Part shown: positions 37,370 to 47,088 of the stretch, one piece after another
How the letters are laid out: each line of letters begins with the position of its first letter
Position numbering within the stretch: the stretch's first letter is position 1
Assembly: GCF_900128975.1 (NCBI RefSeq)
Contig: NZ_FQVC01000007.1
Coordinates: 1-64,000 of the forward strand
DNA length: 64,000 nucleotides
Source: Devosia limi DSM 17137
GTDB taxonomy: Bacteria; Pseudomonadota; Alphaproteobacteria; Rhizobiales; Devosiaceae
Direction: 5' to 3'
Made by a program: the position numbers and the translations under genes
The notes under the pieces: model-generated
Databases searched by the model: none
The model's input: the letters and a program-made list of their open reading frames with translations, nothing else
Told to the model about the DNA's origin: nothing

Positions 37370-38041
37370 ATGCGAATTCTATTGGTCGAAGACAACGAGG
37401 ACCTCGGCGAAGCGATTGAGAAACGCCTGCGGGGTGCCGGCCATTCGGTGGAATGGGTGCGGGACGGCAATGACGTGGTCTCGGCCGCCGAAGGCGACAG
37501 CTTCGATGCGGTAGCGCTGGATCTGATGCTGCCCAATCGCGACGGCATCGGCCTGATCGCGGAACTGCGAAAACGCAAGTTCAATGCGCCGATACTGGTG
37601 ATCACTGCACGCTCGGAAATCGACGACAAGGTGGGGCTGCTCGATCTTGGGGCGGATGACTATCTGGTCAAGCCGTTTGATCTGCGCGAACTGGAAGCGC
37701 GGCTGCGGGCACTGATCCGGCGCACCGGCGGGCAGACCACGAGCACCCTGAGCGTCGGCAATCTGGAAATGGACCTGGCGGGTCTCAATGCCAGTGTCAA
37801 CGGTGCCGTGCTGGAACTGGGACGGCGCGAATTCCGGCTGCTGGAAATCCTCGTTACCAATGCCGGCAAGGTCGTGCCCAAGGAGCGGCTGATGAACCAG
37901 CTGTTCAATTTCGACGAGGCGGTTTCGGTCAATGCGCTGGAGCTGCATATCTCGCGGCTGCGGCGCAAGCTCGAGGGCGGCAATATTGAAATCGGTACGG
38001 TGCGGGGCGTTGGCTATGTGGTGCGGGCGCCGCATGGTTAG
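37370..38041 (+). CDS. OmpR-family response regulator (TctD-like)
   Basis: 223 residues. The receiver domain has the acidic pair ED near residues 7-8, the phospho-acceptor Asp51 in ALDLMLPNRDG, Thr in VITARSE and Lys in DYLVKPFDLRELEARLRAL. The winged-helix C-terminal domain ends in ALELHISRLRRKLEG, TVRGVGYVVRAP. It starts at ATG 37370 and is followed after 30 bp by the fused sensor kinase, its evident partner. The pairing with a 2CSK_N-type kinase and the nearby tctCBA genes make it a TctD-type regulator of tricarboxylate or related uptake. Confidence 0.9.
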   Translation: MRILLVEDNEDLGEAIEKRLRGAGHSVEWVRDGNDVVSAAEGDSFDAVALDLMLPNRDGIGLIAELRKRKFNAPILVITARSEIDDKVGLLDLGADDYLVKPFDLRELEARLRALIRRTGGQTTSTLSVGNLEMDLAGLNASVNGAVLELGRREFRLLEILVTNAGKVVPKERLMNQLFNFDEAVSVNALELHISRLRRKLEGGNIEIGTVRGVGYVVRAPHG

Positions 38042-38071
38042 GGTTCGCTCTGAACTGGAAAGCATCGCGGG

Positions 38072-40534
38072 ATGACGCCTCCCAAGTCGTTTTCGATCCG
38101 CAGGCGCATTTTGGCGCTGGCGCTGGCGCTGTTGCTGGGGGCGGCGCTGGTGCTGATCGTGTTCATTCGCGATTATGCGGAGCGGGCGTCCGACCGGGCG
38201 TTCGATCGGCTACTGGCGGCATCGGCGCTGACGATTGCCGGGGCGGTGCAGGTCGAGGGCGATGCGGTGATCGTGGAATTGCCATTTGCCTCGTTTGCGA
38301 TGTTCTCCGGGCGTGACCGGGTGTTTTATGCCGTGGAAGATCCGAATGGGCGGGCGGTGACCGGCTATGACGACCTATCGGCCAATCTGCCGGAAATGCA
38401 GGATGCCGGGCCGATCTTCACCGATGTAACCTATCGCGGCGAACTGGTGCGGGTGGCGAGCGTCGGGCGATTGAGCTCATCGGCCAGTGCCACCGACTGG
38501 GTGACTATCCATGTGGCCGAAACGCAGAACGAGCGCGAAGCGCTGGCCAACGAAATCCTGGGTAATGCCATTGTTCCTGTCATCGCGCTGACGCTGCTGG
38601 CAGTGGGTCTGGTGTGGTTCGGCATCGGGCGGATGTTTGCCCCGCTCTATCAGCTGGAGCTGGAATTGCGCGGACGGGCACCCGACGATCTCAGCCCCCT
38701 GGATGTGCCGGTACCGGTAGAGGTCAGCCACCTGGTGCAGGGGTTGAACGCCTTCATGGCGCGGCTGGGCAGTGCCATGGAGCGGGTGAGCGGGCTCGTG
38801 GCCGAGGCGGCGCACGAGGTCCGAACGCCGCTGGCTTCGCTGCGGGCGCAGGCGGAGGTGGCGATGGACGAGCAGGACCCCGAAGCCCTGCGGCGGCGGG
38901 TGGGGCGCATCCATCAGGGCGCCATCCAGGCCAGCCAGTTGGTCAGTCAATTGCTGATGGATGCCACGATCTCGCATCGGCTGGAAAACCAGGAGATAGA
39001 CGCCACCGCCTTCTCGGCAGTCATCGAGGATGTGCGCCAACGGCTGGACCCCGATCAGGCGGGACGGCTCGTGCTGGACCTGGATCAGGCGGCGGCGGTG
39101 CAATTGCGGGGCGACCGCGTGGCACTGCGCGAGATGCTGCGCAATGTGGTTGATAATGCGCTGGTCTATTCGGATGGGCCGGTGGACATTGTGGCGCGGA
39201 CCGCGGCGGGCATGCTCGAGCTGACGGTCAGCGATCGCGGACCCGGAATTGCCGAGGGAGAGAAGGCATTGGTGCTGGAGCGGTTCACGCGCGGCAGCTC
39301 CAGCGGAGCGAAGGCAGGATCGGGATTGGGGCTTTCTATCGTCAAGCGCGTGGTTGAAGCGCATCGGGGGACGCTGGTGCTGACGGATCGCGTCGGCAGT
39401 GGGCTGGTGGTGCGGATTACGCTGCCGCTGCTGGGGCGCTCCGGTGGTCGGAACAAGCGACCGGCGGCAGGCGGGATGATCGCGCTGCTGGCCGCCATGC
39501 TGGTGTTGTCGCCGAATTCGACCGAAGCGGCGACCTCGGTCTATCCGGCGCCGCAGCCGAGTGCCGGCGCAACGCTGACTATCGTCGGCACCACCGATAC
39601 GCCATTGTTTGCCCGCTTCATCGGAGGGTTCCAACTGGAACGCCCCGATGTCGCGGTGATTTATGAAGAGACCGACACGCTGCCGATGTTCGAGACGTTT
39701 CTGGATGGCACCATGGCGCTGGCCCCGGACTTGATGATCAGCTCGGCGGCGGATTTGCAGGTCAAGCTGGCCAATGACGGCCATGCCATGGCCTATGACA
39801 GCCCCTATCTGGGGCAGTTGCCGGCCTGGGCGCATTGGCGCAACGAGGTGTTCGGCTTCACCTTCGAGCCGGCGGTGATCATCTACAATCCCAAGCTGAT
39901 GGGCGCCGATGAAGTGCCGCGCACCCATCTCAAGCTTGCTGAATTGCTGGAAAACCAATCCGAGCGATTTCGCGGCACGATTGCCACTTACGATATCGGG
40001 GTCAGTGGTGTCGGCTATCTGCTGGCAGCGCAGGATCAGGTGATCTCATCCAATTTCTGGCGCCTCGCGGCGGCTTTCGGGCGGGTCAATGCGCATTTCA
40101 GCGGCTCGAGCCCCGGCATTCTCAATGGGGTGGCCGATGGCAGCCTGGCGCTCGGCTACAACGTGCTGGGCTCCTATGCCTTTGCGCGCAAGGCGGCGGG
40201 GGCCGATATCGAAATCGTCGTGCCCGATGACTATGTCCTGGTGCTGACGCGCGCCATGCTGATCCCCAGGGATGCCCCCTTCCCCGACCTGGCCAAGGCA
40301 TTCGTGGATTTTGCCCTGTCGCCGGCGGGTCAGGAGATTGCAGCCAGCGAGACGGCGCTGGGTTCGGTCATTCCGGGATCGAGCGGGGAATGGAGCAGCG
40401 AAGCGATTGCGGCGCGTGGCCGGGGCATATTGCAGCCGATCGCGCTGGGGCCAGCCCTGATGGTGTCGCTGGACCAGCAGCGGCGGACGCGGTTTCTGGA
40501 CACCTGGAACGAGATCGTTTCGCCCAAGCCCTAG
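38072..40534 (+). CDS. Sensor histidine kinase fused to a C-terminal periplasmic solute-binding domain
   Basis: 820 residues, about 350 longer than TctE-type kinases. Order: membrane helix 1 (about 13-33), periplasmic 2CSK_N-like sensor, helix 2 (about 166-187), HAMP-like linker, HisKA with His248 in AAHEVRTPLASL, and HATPase (NVVDNAL, DRGPGI, GSGLGLSIVKRVV). It continues through a third hydrophobic segment, MIALLAAMLVLSPNSTEAA, into a 330-residue type-2 periplasmic-binding fold (TIVGTTDTPLFARFIGGF ... YNVLGSYAFARKAAGADIEIVVPDDY), similar in style to AfuA/FbpA-like proteins. The third segment looks like a signal peptide and starts with an in-frame ATG (39476, Met469) preceded by GGCGGG, so a separate binding protein could also be made. 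No stop codon or frame break separates the parts. Confidence 0.88.
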   Translation: MTPPKSFSIRRRILALALALLLGAALVLIVFIRDYAERASDRAFDRLLAASALTIAGAVQVEGDAVIVELPFASFAMFSGRDRVFYAVEDPNGRAVTGYDDLSANLPEMQDAGPIFTDVTYRGELVRVASVGRLSSSASATDWVTIHVAETQNEREALANEILGNAIVPVIALTLLAVGLVWFGIGRMFAPLYQLELELRGRAPDDLSPLDVPVPVEVSHLVQGLNAFMARLGSAMERVSGLVAEAAHEVRTPLASLRAQAEVAMDEQDPEALRRRVGRIHQGAIQASQLVSQLLMDATISHRLENQEIDATAFSAVIEDVRQRLDPDQAGRLVLDLDQAAAVQLRGDRVALREMLRNVVDNALVYSDGPVDIVARTAAGMLELTVSDRGPGIAEGEKALVLERFTRGSSSGAKAGSGLGLSIVKRVVEAHRGTLVLTDRVGSGLVVRITLPLLGRSGGRNKRPAAGGMIALLAAMLVLSPNSTEAATSVYPAPQPSAGATLTIVGTTDTPLFARFIGGFQLERPDVAVIYEETDTLPMFETFLDGTMALAPDLMISSAADLQVKLANDGHAMAYDSPYLGQLPAWAHWRNEVFGFTFEPAVIIYNPKLMGADEVPRTHLKLAELLENQSERFRGTIATYDIGVSGVGYLLAAQDQVISSNFWRLAAAFGRVNAHFSGSSPGILNGVADGSLALGYNVLGSYAFARKAAGADIEIVVPDDYVLVLTRAMLIPRDAPFPDLAKAFVDFALSPAGQEIAASETALGSVIPGSSGEWSSEAIAARGRGILQPIALGPALMVSLDQQRRTRFLDTWNEIVSPKP

Positions 40535-40708
40535 GCCTATGGGGCGTATCTCAGGGTCAGGTTTCGGCATGGGCCCATGCCGGTTCAAGATTTTCTCCCA
40601 GCGCATGGCTGGCCTGCGCGATCAGCCTCTACCAACGCAACGGTAATGGCCCCATCTATTGGTCATGAAAGCGACCCGGCAATCCGGCCCGGTCTTGGAG
40701 GTTTTGAA

Positions 40709-40882
40709 ATGAGCACCCTGCGCAACAATCGTTTGTTTGCAAGTCTTGGCACTATTGTCGATGTATTCGGTAGCGCTGCTGCCGCAGCGTCGGCTGTCGA
40801 GGCTGGGCGGGCGCCCAAGGCAAAGCACCTCAAGACTCTGGGCATCGATGCCGACGCCTTCCGCTCGATCGGCAAGCTCTAA
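40709..40882 (+). CDS. Small conserved-looking protein (57 residues)
   Basis: ATG 40709 follows TTGGAGG at eight bases. The product STLRNNRLFASLGTIVDVFG... is Ala-rich with an amphipathic first half and ends HLKTLGIDADAFRSIGKL. No signal peptide or clear membrane helix. I recall similar short proteins in Hyphomicrobiales but cannot name a family. It lies 174 bp after the fused kinase and before a strong bidirectional terminator, so it may have its own promoter. Confidence 0.65.
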   Translation: MSTLRNNRLFASLGTIVDVFGSAAAAASAVEAGRAPKAKHLKTLGIDADAFRSIGKL

Positions 40883-40994
40883 GGTCCGCGCTGCGTTCCG
40901 CTGCGCGCCTCCCCCAGGCGCCGCCGAACCGCGTGACCAGACAGGGCGCTTTGCCCTCCCTTGGCGACTTGTCACTGCTCTGCCATCGACAAAG

Positions 40995-41030
40995 AAAAGC
41001 CCGGATGCCACTTTGGTATCCGGGCTTTTT
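40995..41030. terminator. bidirectional rho-independent terminator
   Basis: AAAAGCCCGGAT (40995-41006) pairs with ATCCGGGCTTTT (41018-41029), with a T5 run at 41026-41030 on the plus strand and an A4 run at 40995-40998 giving a U-run on the minus strand. It sits between the small gene at 40709 (+) and tctA (-) and can end both. Confidence 0.92.
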
Positions 41031-41055
41031 CATTTTTGGGGCTCTTGAGCAGCCG

Positions 41056-42603
41056 CTAGTCTTCGTCGCTGGCCAGTTGGGCCAAGGCACCACCCTTGCC
41101 GCGCATCCGCATGATCATTGGCAGGACGAGCGCGAGGATCGCCACCGAGTAGAGGACGATGGCAACTGGCGAGCCGATCAGGATGCCCGGGTCGCCCTGG
41201 CTGATTGCCAGAGCGCGGCGCAGCTGCTGCTCGGCCATCGGCCCCAGGATCAGACCGACCACGACCGGCGCGATCGGATAGCTGAAGCGGCGCAGCGCGT
41301 AGCCCAGAATACCGAAAGCCAATAGCAGCACCAGTTCAAACGAGAAGCGGATGCCGAAAACCTGCATCGACATCGCCCCGTTGGCACCCAGGGTGCCAAG
41401 GGTGGCGAAGGTCAGGATGCCGGCATAGAGCCACGGCTTGGGAATAGTCAGCAGTTTCACCCACAGCCCGATCAGCGGCAGGTTAAGCACCAGCAGCATG
41501 AAATTGGCGATGAGCAGGCTGGCGATCAGCGACCAGACCAATGGTGCATTATTGGCGAACAACAAGGGCCCCGGCTGCAGGCCGAACTGCTGGAAGCCCG
41601 CTAGCATGATCGCAGCTGTCGCCGTCGTCGGCAGGCCCAGGGTCAGTAGCGGCACCAGCGTACCGGCGGCCGAAGCGTTATTGGCCGCTTCGGGCCCCGC
41701 CACGCCTTCAATTGCACCATGTCCGAACTCCTCAGGCTTCTTGGCGAAGCTGCGCTCGGCGCTATAGGACAGGAAGCTGGCAACGTCGGCACCGCCGGCC
41801 GGCATGGCGCCGATCGGGAAGCCGATGGCCGTGCCGCGCAGCCACGGAACCCACGAGCGTTTCCAATCCTCGACCGTCATCCAGACCGAGCCCTTGACCG
41901 CCAGGATCTCTTCCTTGAGCTGGCTCGGGGACGAGGCGATCTTGAGGGTTTCGCCGATGGCGAACAGGGCCACGGCCAGCGTCGTGACTTCGATGCCGTC
42001 AAACAGATCAGGGACGCCGAAGGCCAGGCGCGCCTGGCCGGTCTGCAGATCAATGCCAATAATGCCGAGGCCCAGGCCGATGAACAGCGCGGTAATGCCG
42101 CGCAGGGCTGAATCGCCGAAGGCAGCAGAGACGGTGATGAAAGCCAGCACCATCAGCGCGAAGTAATCGGCGGGGCCAAAGGACAGCGCGAACTTGACCA
42201 CCCAAGGCGCGATGAAGGCAAGGCCGAGCGTAGCAAGCAGGCCGGCGACGAAGGAGCCAATGGCGGCGGTAGCCAAAGCCGGCCCGCCCCGGCCCTTGCG
42301 AGCCATCTTGTTACCCTCGAGCGCGGTGACGATCGAGGCGCTTTCACCCGGGGTATTCAGCAGGATCGAGGTGGTGGAGCCACCATACATGCCGCCGTAG
42401 TAAATGCCGGCAAACATGATGAGGGAGCCGGCCGGATCAAGCCGATAGGTCACCGGCAACAGGAGCGCCACCGTCAGCGCCGGGCCGATGCCAGGCAGGA
42501 CGCCGACAGCGGTACCCAGCGTCACGCCGATCAGCGCGTAGACCAGGTTCATTGGCGCCATGGCGGCCATCAGGCCTTGGGCGAGGAGAGCGAAGGTATC
42601 CAT
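41056..42603 (-). CDS. tctA: Tripartite tricarboxylate transporter, large membrane subunit
   Basis: 515 residues with about 12 membrane helices. TctA motifs: [63 protein letters not shown] and [22 protein letters not shown]. It forms the transport channel with TctB, using an ion gradient to import citrate or another carboxylate delivered by TctC. It is the last gene of the tctC-tctB-tctA operon on the minus strand, 15 bp after tctB, and ends at the bidirectional terminator. Confidence 0.95.
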   Translation of the reverse strand: MDTFALLAQGLMAAMAPMNLVYALIGVTLGTAVGVLPGIGPALTVALLLPVTYRLDPAGSLIMFAGIYYGGMYGGSTTSILLNTPGESASIVTALEGNKMARKGRGGPALATAAIGSFVAGLLATLGLAFIAPWVVKFALSFGPADYFALMVLAFITVSAAFGDSALRGITALFIGLGLGIIGIDLQTGQARLAFGVPDLFDGIEVTTLAVALFAIGETLKIASSPSQLKEEILAVKGSVWMTVEDWKRSWVPWLRGTAIGFPIGAMPAGGADVASFLSYSAERSFAKKPEEFGHGAIEGVAGPEAANNASAAGTLVPLLTLGLPTTATAAIMLAGFQQFGLQPGPLLFANNAPLVWSLIASLLIANFMLLVLNLPLIGLWVKLLTIPKPWLYAGILTFATLGTLGANGAMSMQVFGIRFSFELVLLLAFGILGYALRRFSYPIAPVVVGLILGPMAEQQLRRALAISQGDPGILIGSPVAIVLYSVAILALVLPMIMRMRGKGGALAQLASDED

Positions 42604-42618
42604 GAGTTCGCCTTCCGA

Positions 42619-43104
42619 TCAGGGGATCAAGCGCTCGAGCGGGCCAGCCGGCAGTGACAGCTGTAGTCCGCGCGAGAAGAGAAACCAGACGATGAATGAA
42701 AAGGCGATGCCGATGGGCAACGATACCCAAAGCGGACCCCGGCCAAAGCCTTTGGCGGTCAACGCAAACAGCACGCCCGTCGCGATGGAGAAGCCAGCCG
42801 TTGAGAGCAACAGGATCTGCCCAATCAGCCCGCCAACGATCCACAGCATCGGACCATAATTGTCCTTTTCCCGCGGGGGGAAGCTGCCGCGCCAGGCAGA
42901 GATGAGCGTGCCGACGGACAGAAGGGCGAGCCCGCCAGCGATGATATAGGGGAAAACCGTGGGCCCGACGCGCGCCTGGATCGGTGGCACCCGCATTTGC
43001 GAGGTCTGCCAGATGATGATGGCGGCGATGACGGCCAGGATGGCGGCGATGAAAAGCGCCGCCCCATCGGGGCGACGCTCAGAGTTTGGAGAGCCGGTGG
43101 TCAT
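42619..43104 (-). CDS. tctB: Tripartite tricarboxylate transporter, small membrane subunit
   Basis: 161 residues from the ATG at 43104, which overlaps the tctC stop by ATGA; the frame upstream overlaps tctC and has no family match. Four membrane helices are visible (GAALFIAAILAVIAAIIIW, VFPYIIAGGLALLSVGTLI, LWIVGGLIGQILLLSTAGF, LWVSLPIGIAFSFIVWFLF), the TctB layout. It partners TctA in the membrane. Sequence conservation in this family is low, so the call rests on topology, length and position. Confidence 0.9.
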   Translation of the reverse strand: MTTGSPNSERRPDGAALFIAAILAVIAAIIIWQTSQMRVPPIQARVGPTVFPYIIAGGLALLSVGTLISAWRGSFPPREKDNYGPMLWIVGGLIGQILLLSTAGFSIATGVLFALTAKGFGRGPLWVSLPIGIAFSFIVWFLFSRGLQLSLPAGPLERLIP

Positions 43105-44045
43105 TGCACCAGGCCGATGTCTTTCAGGATGGCGCCGGTGGCCTCGATATCCTTGGCCAGCTGGGCGTCGAATGCGTCGCCGGCCAGGTAGGTATTGACC
43201 CAACCACGATCCGCCAGAGCCGTCTGCCACGTTGCCGAATTCACCATGGCTTCGATATCGGCATTGATGGCGGCCTTCTGCTCGTCGGTAATGCCGGGAG
43301 CAGCGGCGACCATGCGCCAGTTTTCCAGCACAACGTCGACGCCGGCTTCCGACAGGGTTGGTGCATCGACGCCGTCGAGGCGCTTTTCACCGGAAATGGC
43401 GAGCAAGCGCAGATCGCCCGATTCCACCTGCGAGGCGAATTCGCCATAGCCAGAAACGCCCACGGTCACCTGACCGCCGAGAATGGCAGCGAGGGCTTCG
43501 CCACCGCCCGAATAGGCGATGTAGTTGACCTGGGTGGGATCGACACCAACGGCCTTGGCGATGAGGCCAGCCGTGATGTGATCGGCGCCGCCGGCCGAAC
43601 CGCCGGCCCAGGCAACAGCGCCGGGGTCAGCCTTGAGCGCGGCAACGAGATCATCAACAGTCTGCAGGGGTGAATTGGCTGGAACGACGAGCGCCACCGA
43701 TTCGCCAGTGAGACGGGCAATCGGCGTGACGTCTGCCAGGGTCACCGGCGACTGGTTGGTCAGGATGGCACCAACCATCACGTAACCACCAACAATCAGC
43801 TGGCTCGGATCGCCATTGGCCTGGTTGGCGAACTGGGCGAGACCGATGGTGCCGCCGGCGCCTGGTACGTTGGTGACTTGCACATTGCCGGAGATCTTCT
43901 CGTCCTGCAGGCTCGCCTGCATGGTGCGGGCGGTCTGGTCCCAACCGCCGCCGGGGGAAGCAGGGGCCATGATGGAATAGTCAGCCGCATAGGCCGGCAG
44001 AGCGATCAGCCCAGACACCAGCGCAGCAAGAAACAGCTTGTTCAT
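43101..44045 (-). CDS. tctC: Tripartite tricarboxylate transporter, periplasmic binding protein
   Basis: 314 residues from the ATG at 44045 (GGGAGG eight bases before). The signal peptide [20 protein letters not shown] leads into [21 protein letters not shown], the ligand-loop motif of TctC/Bug proteins; [19 protein letters not shown] and [20 protein letters not shown] follow. It captures a carboxylate in the periplasm for TctAB. The ligand is not predictable. First gene of the operon; the 146 bp to the GGDEF-EAL gene should hold the promoter, probably under the TctD-like regulator at 37370. Confidence 0.93.
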   Translation of the reverse strand: MNKLFLAALVSGLIALPAYAADYSIMAPASPGGGWDQTARTMQASLQDEKISGNVQVTNVPGAGGTIGLAQFANQANGDPSQLIVGGYVMVGAILTNQSPVTLADVTPIARLTGESVALVVPANSPLQTVDDLVAALKADPGAVAWAGGSAGGADHITAGLIAKAVGVDPTQVNYIAYSGGGEALAAILGGQVTVGVSGYGEFASQVESGDLRLLAISGEKRLDGVDAPTLSEAGVDVVLENWRMVAAAPGITDEQKAAINADIEAMVNSATWQTALADRGWVNTYLAGDAFDAQLAKDIEATGAILKDIGLVQ

Positions 44046-44191
44046 AAGTCCTCCCAATAGTTCCTGAACGTCGTTGCGTTCGTGAGGCAATACTAGGGCC
44101 GCTCCCTGTCAGCGTCCTGTCAGCAAGACAGGATGTCGCAGGTCGGCGTCCAGAGGAACTTGCGCCCACCAGCACTGGAAATCAATCGGAC

Positions 44192-46015
44192 TCAGGCGGA
44201 ACGCCGCGTCGGGTCTGGCGTCGACAGCAGAACGACGGCTTCGGCTGCCGAGACCGGGCGCGCGTAGAGAAACCCCTGCCCGCTCCGGCAGCCCAGGCTG
44301 CGCAGTATCTGAGCCTGTTCGACGGTTTCAACACCCTCGGCAATAACCTGCATGCCCAACTTGCGGGTGATATCGATGATGGCTTGCACAATGACGGTGC
44401 TGGGCGCGTCGCTGCCCAAACGATCAACGAAGGACTTATCGATCTTGATGATGTCGACAGGAAAGCTCAGCAGGTGGGTAAGGGAGGCAAAGCCAGTACC
44501 GAAATCATCGAGCGCGACCTTGAGGCCACGCTTGCGCAGCGCTTCGACGGCTCGGGGCACCCGACCGTCGCTACCGCCCATGAACACCGCCTCGTTGACT
44601 TCGAGCAGCGCGTGGTGGAGCGGCACCCCTGCCGTTTCGAACGCGCTGACGATCCGCTGTTCCAGATCGCCACGCTGGAAATCGCCGGTGGTGACGTTGA
44701 TCCCGACATATTCGATGGCAATGCCGGCATCGAGCCAATTGCGCAGGTCGGCGGCCACCTGGGCCAACATGGAGCCCGTCAGTTCATAGGCAATACGCGG
44801 ATCGGCCAGCGCGACGTGGAATTCACCGGCGCTGGCGATCCGTCCATCGGGCGTGCGCATACGGGCCAGTGCCTCAAGCCCGACAATGGCACCGGTATCG
44901 AGGCGCACCACAGGCTGGTAATGGGGCAGCATGCGATGGTCAGCCAGGGCGAGATCGACGCTGTGGACCATGTTGATGCGCTCAACCATTTGGGTGCGCA
45001 TGCCGGGCTGGAAGCGGAGATAACCCCCGCGATGGGTTTCCTTGGCGCTGATAAGGGCAAAGTCGGCATTCTGGCAGAGGGAGTCGGCGTCGACGCCGTC
45101 TGGTCCGAACAAGGCGCCGCCAATGGTCACATGCGGCTCTATGGTGTTGTCGCCTGCCTGGATCAGGCCCTTGACGCTGCTCAGCAGGGTGCTGGCTGCC
45201 TGGGCCAGGGCTTCAGGCGTAGCGCTCCGGCTGACCAGAACTGCAAACTCGTCGCCGCCCATGCGGCTGGTGCGGAAGGCCGGATCACTGGCTTCGATCC
45301 GCTGGCCGATCGTGTGGATCAAGACGTCGCCAACGTCGTGGCCGAGCGCATCATTGGTGGTCTTGAGTTGGTCGATATCAACAAACAACAGACCGAAAGG
45401 GTGGGCGGTTTCGATATAGCTCGTCAGCAGTTCACGGAAATGGCCCCGATTGGGCAAGCCGGTGAGAGCATCGTAATAGGCGAGGCGGTAATTGCGCTGC
45501 TGCCCCGCCTCATGATCGAGGGCAATGGTGCATAGGTGCACACAGGTCTCGACGATGCGTCTCTCCAGATCGGTCGGCCCCCGCCGGGTTCGGTAATAGA
45601 AGGCAAAGGTGGCGACGACCCTGCCATCGCGTGCCCGGATCGGACTGGACCAGCAGGCGTGCAGCCCAAAGGACAAGGCCAAGTCCCTGAAATCGACCCA
45701 GAGCGGGTCGGCGGCAATATCGGTCACCAGAACCGGCTCGTTGCGATAGGCAGCGGTGCCACAGGAGCCCACGCCCGGCCCGATCGCCAGCCCTTCGACA
45801 GCATCGGAAAAGCCTTGCGGCAAGCTTGGCGCCGCCAATGGATGGAGGCGCCCATCAGCGTCGACAGTCAGGATGGAGCACATAACCTCGGGTGCCAGCA
45901 ATTCAGCATGATGGCACAGGATTTCAACGACGTTCGCCAGGGATTTCCCATAGGCAACAGCCTCCAGAACTTCAGTCTGAAGGCGCAGCAGCAACGCGCT
46001 ATTGCCTGACGCCAT
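44192..46015 (-). CDS. GAF-GGDEF-EAL cyclic-di-GMP signalling protein
   Basis: 607 residues without membrane helices. An N-terminal GAF-like sensor (about 10-165; GVGSCGTAAYRNEPVLVTDI) is followed by a diguanylate cyclase domain from YYDALTGLPNR to an intact active site in SRMGGDEFAVLVS, then an EAL phosphodiesterase domain with GLEALAR, GINVTTGDF, LALDDFGTG-type (KVALDDFGTGFAS) and IKIDKSFV. EVNE stands where EITE is common. Both catalytic motifs look intact, so it may make or break c-di-GMP according to the GAF signal. Monocistronic, upstream of tctC on the same strand. Confidence 0.92.
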   Translation of the reverse strand: MASGNSALLLRLQTEVLEAVAYGKSLANVVEILCHHAELLAPEVMCSILTVDADGRLHPLAAPSLPQGFSDAVEGLAIGPGVGSCGTAAYRNEPVLVTDIAADPLWVDFRDLALSFGLHACWSSPIRARDGRVVATFAFYYRTRRGPTDLERRIVETCVHLCTIALDHEAGQQRNYRLAYYDALTGLPNRGHFRELLTSYIETAHPFGLLFVDIDQLKTTNDALGHDVGDVLIHTIGQRIEASDPAFRTSRMGGDEFAVLVSRSATPEALAQAASTLLSSVKGLIQAGDNTIEPHVTIGGALFGPDGVDADSLCQNADFALISAKETHRGGYLRFQPGMRTQMVERINMVHSVDLALADHRMLPHYQPVVRLDTGAIVGLEALARMRTPDGRIASAGEFHVALADPRIAYELTGSMLAQVAADLRNWLDAGIAIEYVGINVTTGDFQRGDLEQRIVSAFETAGVPLHHALLEVNEAVFMGGSDGRVPRAVEALRKRGLKVALDDFGTGFASLTHLLSFPVDIIKIDKSFVDRLGSDAPSTVIVQAIIDITRKLGMQVIAEGVETVEQAQILRSLGCRSGQGFLYARPVSAAEAVVLLSTPDPTRRSA

Positions 46016-46295
46016 TGAGACGCTCCCCGAACGCAGAGAGCCAGAATAACGCGGTCTGGTAAACTTTGCGTTCCCAAGTCATGCACGGTTCCGTCCAATA
46101 GCACGGACACAAGTCGTCATGCACCTACAGAGTTGGCTACATCGCCTTCGCACAGACAGGGGGCCGCGCCTGTGGGTGACACGCCGAGGCGGGGCGGAAA
46201 TGTCGCGGGAATGGCATGGGACGAGGCTATGCAGGGTGTGGCCTGTCACGGGCCGTTACGCTAAAGGGAACTACCGAAACAGAGAGTATCCCACC

Positions 46296-46562
46296 ATGAC
46301 CGAAGACGACGCTCAGGACATCGAGCTTTCAGAACGCAGCAGCGAAGTGACCCATGAGGGGATTACCGTGCAGGTCGGCATCTACCGCGCCGCAGGCTCA
46401 AATGACGGCTGGACGCTGGAAGTGATCGACGAAGACGACAATTCCCTGATCTGGGAAGACAGCTTCGCCACCGACGCCGAAGCCTGGGAAGAATTCGAGC
46501 GCGCTGTTGCCGAAGACGGCATTTCCCAGCTCATCGGGCCGGCTACTGACGAGCTGAATTGA
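46296..46562 (+). CDS. Acidic hypothetical protein (88 residues)
   Basis: ATG 46296 opens TEDDAQDIELSERSSEVTHEG, and the chain is strongly acidic throughout (TLEVIDEDDNSLIWEDSF), with a predicted beta-rich centre. No signal peptide or membrane helix. The frame is open upstream, but that part lacks a start site and coding bias. The ribosome site is weak. I do not recognise the family. The 280-bp gap before it (46016-46295) shows no gene or clear motif. Confidence 0.7.
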   Translation: MTEDDAQDIELSERSSEVTHEGITVQVGIYRAAGSNDGWTLEVIDEDDNSLIWEDSFATDAEAWEEFERAVAEDGISQLIGPATDELN

Positions 46563-46596
46563 TGATGAGGACGGGGCCGGATATGTGCGCCCAGGC

Positions 46597-46740
46597 ATGA
46601 CCATCGCCCAATCCGACCCCGATCCCTACGCCGATCTGGACTATCGCGCCGATGCCTTTGAGTTGGCCGAAGAGAAAAAGCCGACGCGCATCCGCAATCA
46701 GCCAAAGCGGCGGCACCCCATGACCAGCATCCGGCGGTAA
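46597..46740 (+). CDS. Possible small basic-tailed protein (47 residues)
   Basis: ATG 46597 to TAA 46740, 34 bp after the acidic protein gene. The product starts TIAQSDPDPYADLDYRADAF and ends in an Arg/Lys-rich tail (RNQPKRRHPMTSIRR). The Asp-rich head and basic tail are not typical of random high-GC frames, but the ribosome site is weak and the family unknown. It may be cotranscribed with the gene before it. Confidence 0.4.
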   Translation: MTIAQSDPDPYADLDYRADAFELAEEKKPTRIRNQPKRRHPMTSIRR

Positions 46741-46836
46741 CAGCCCGATCGCTGCCAATCTCAAATAGCACCACCAGTCAGGCCCCAGGTAATTGCCGGG
46801 ACCTGACGTCTGTTTCAGAACATGCAGGCCCGGCGG

Positions 46837-47088
46837 CTAGCGTTTGATGAAACGACCAAGCGCAACCAGAATGCACGCGCCGATAAAACCTGCGATCAGG
46901 TAGCCGATCCAGCCACCCAGGGATATTCCGATCACCCCGAGCAGGAAATTGGCGAGAATAGCGCCAACCACGCCCAGGACGATGTTCAGCACGATCCCAT
47001 GACTGCTTTTCATGAACATGCCGGCCAGCCAGCCGGCAATGCCCCCAATAATAATCGCAGCAATCCAACCTACTTGTGCGTCTTCCAT
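46837..47088 (-). CDS. GlsB/YeaQ/YmgE-family membrane protein
   Basis: 83 residues from the ATG at 47088, preceded by GAGGAGG. Three glycine-rich membrane helices: IAAIIIGGIAGWLAGMFM, GIVLNIVLGVVGAILANFLLG and GGWIGYLIAGFIGACILVAL, the transglycosylase-associated (PF04226) pattern. Members are stress-induced inner-membrane proteins of unclear mechanism. Single gene. Confidence 0.92.
   Translation of the reverse strand: MEDAQVGWIAAIIIGGIAGWLAGMFMKSSHGIVLNIVLGVVGAILANFLLGVIGISLGGWIGYLIAGFIGACILVALGRFIKR

Noticed and set aside
38477..39958. 493-codon minus-strand frame opposite the fused kinase
   Set aside because: His/Gln/Arg-rich; kinase and binding-domain motifs on the plus strand explain the open frame.
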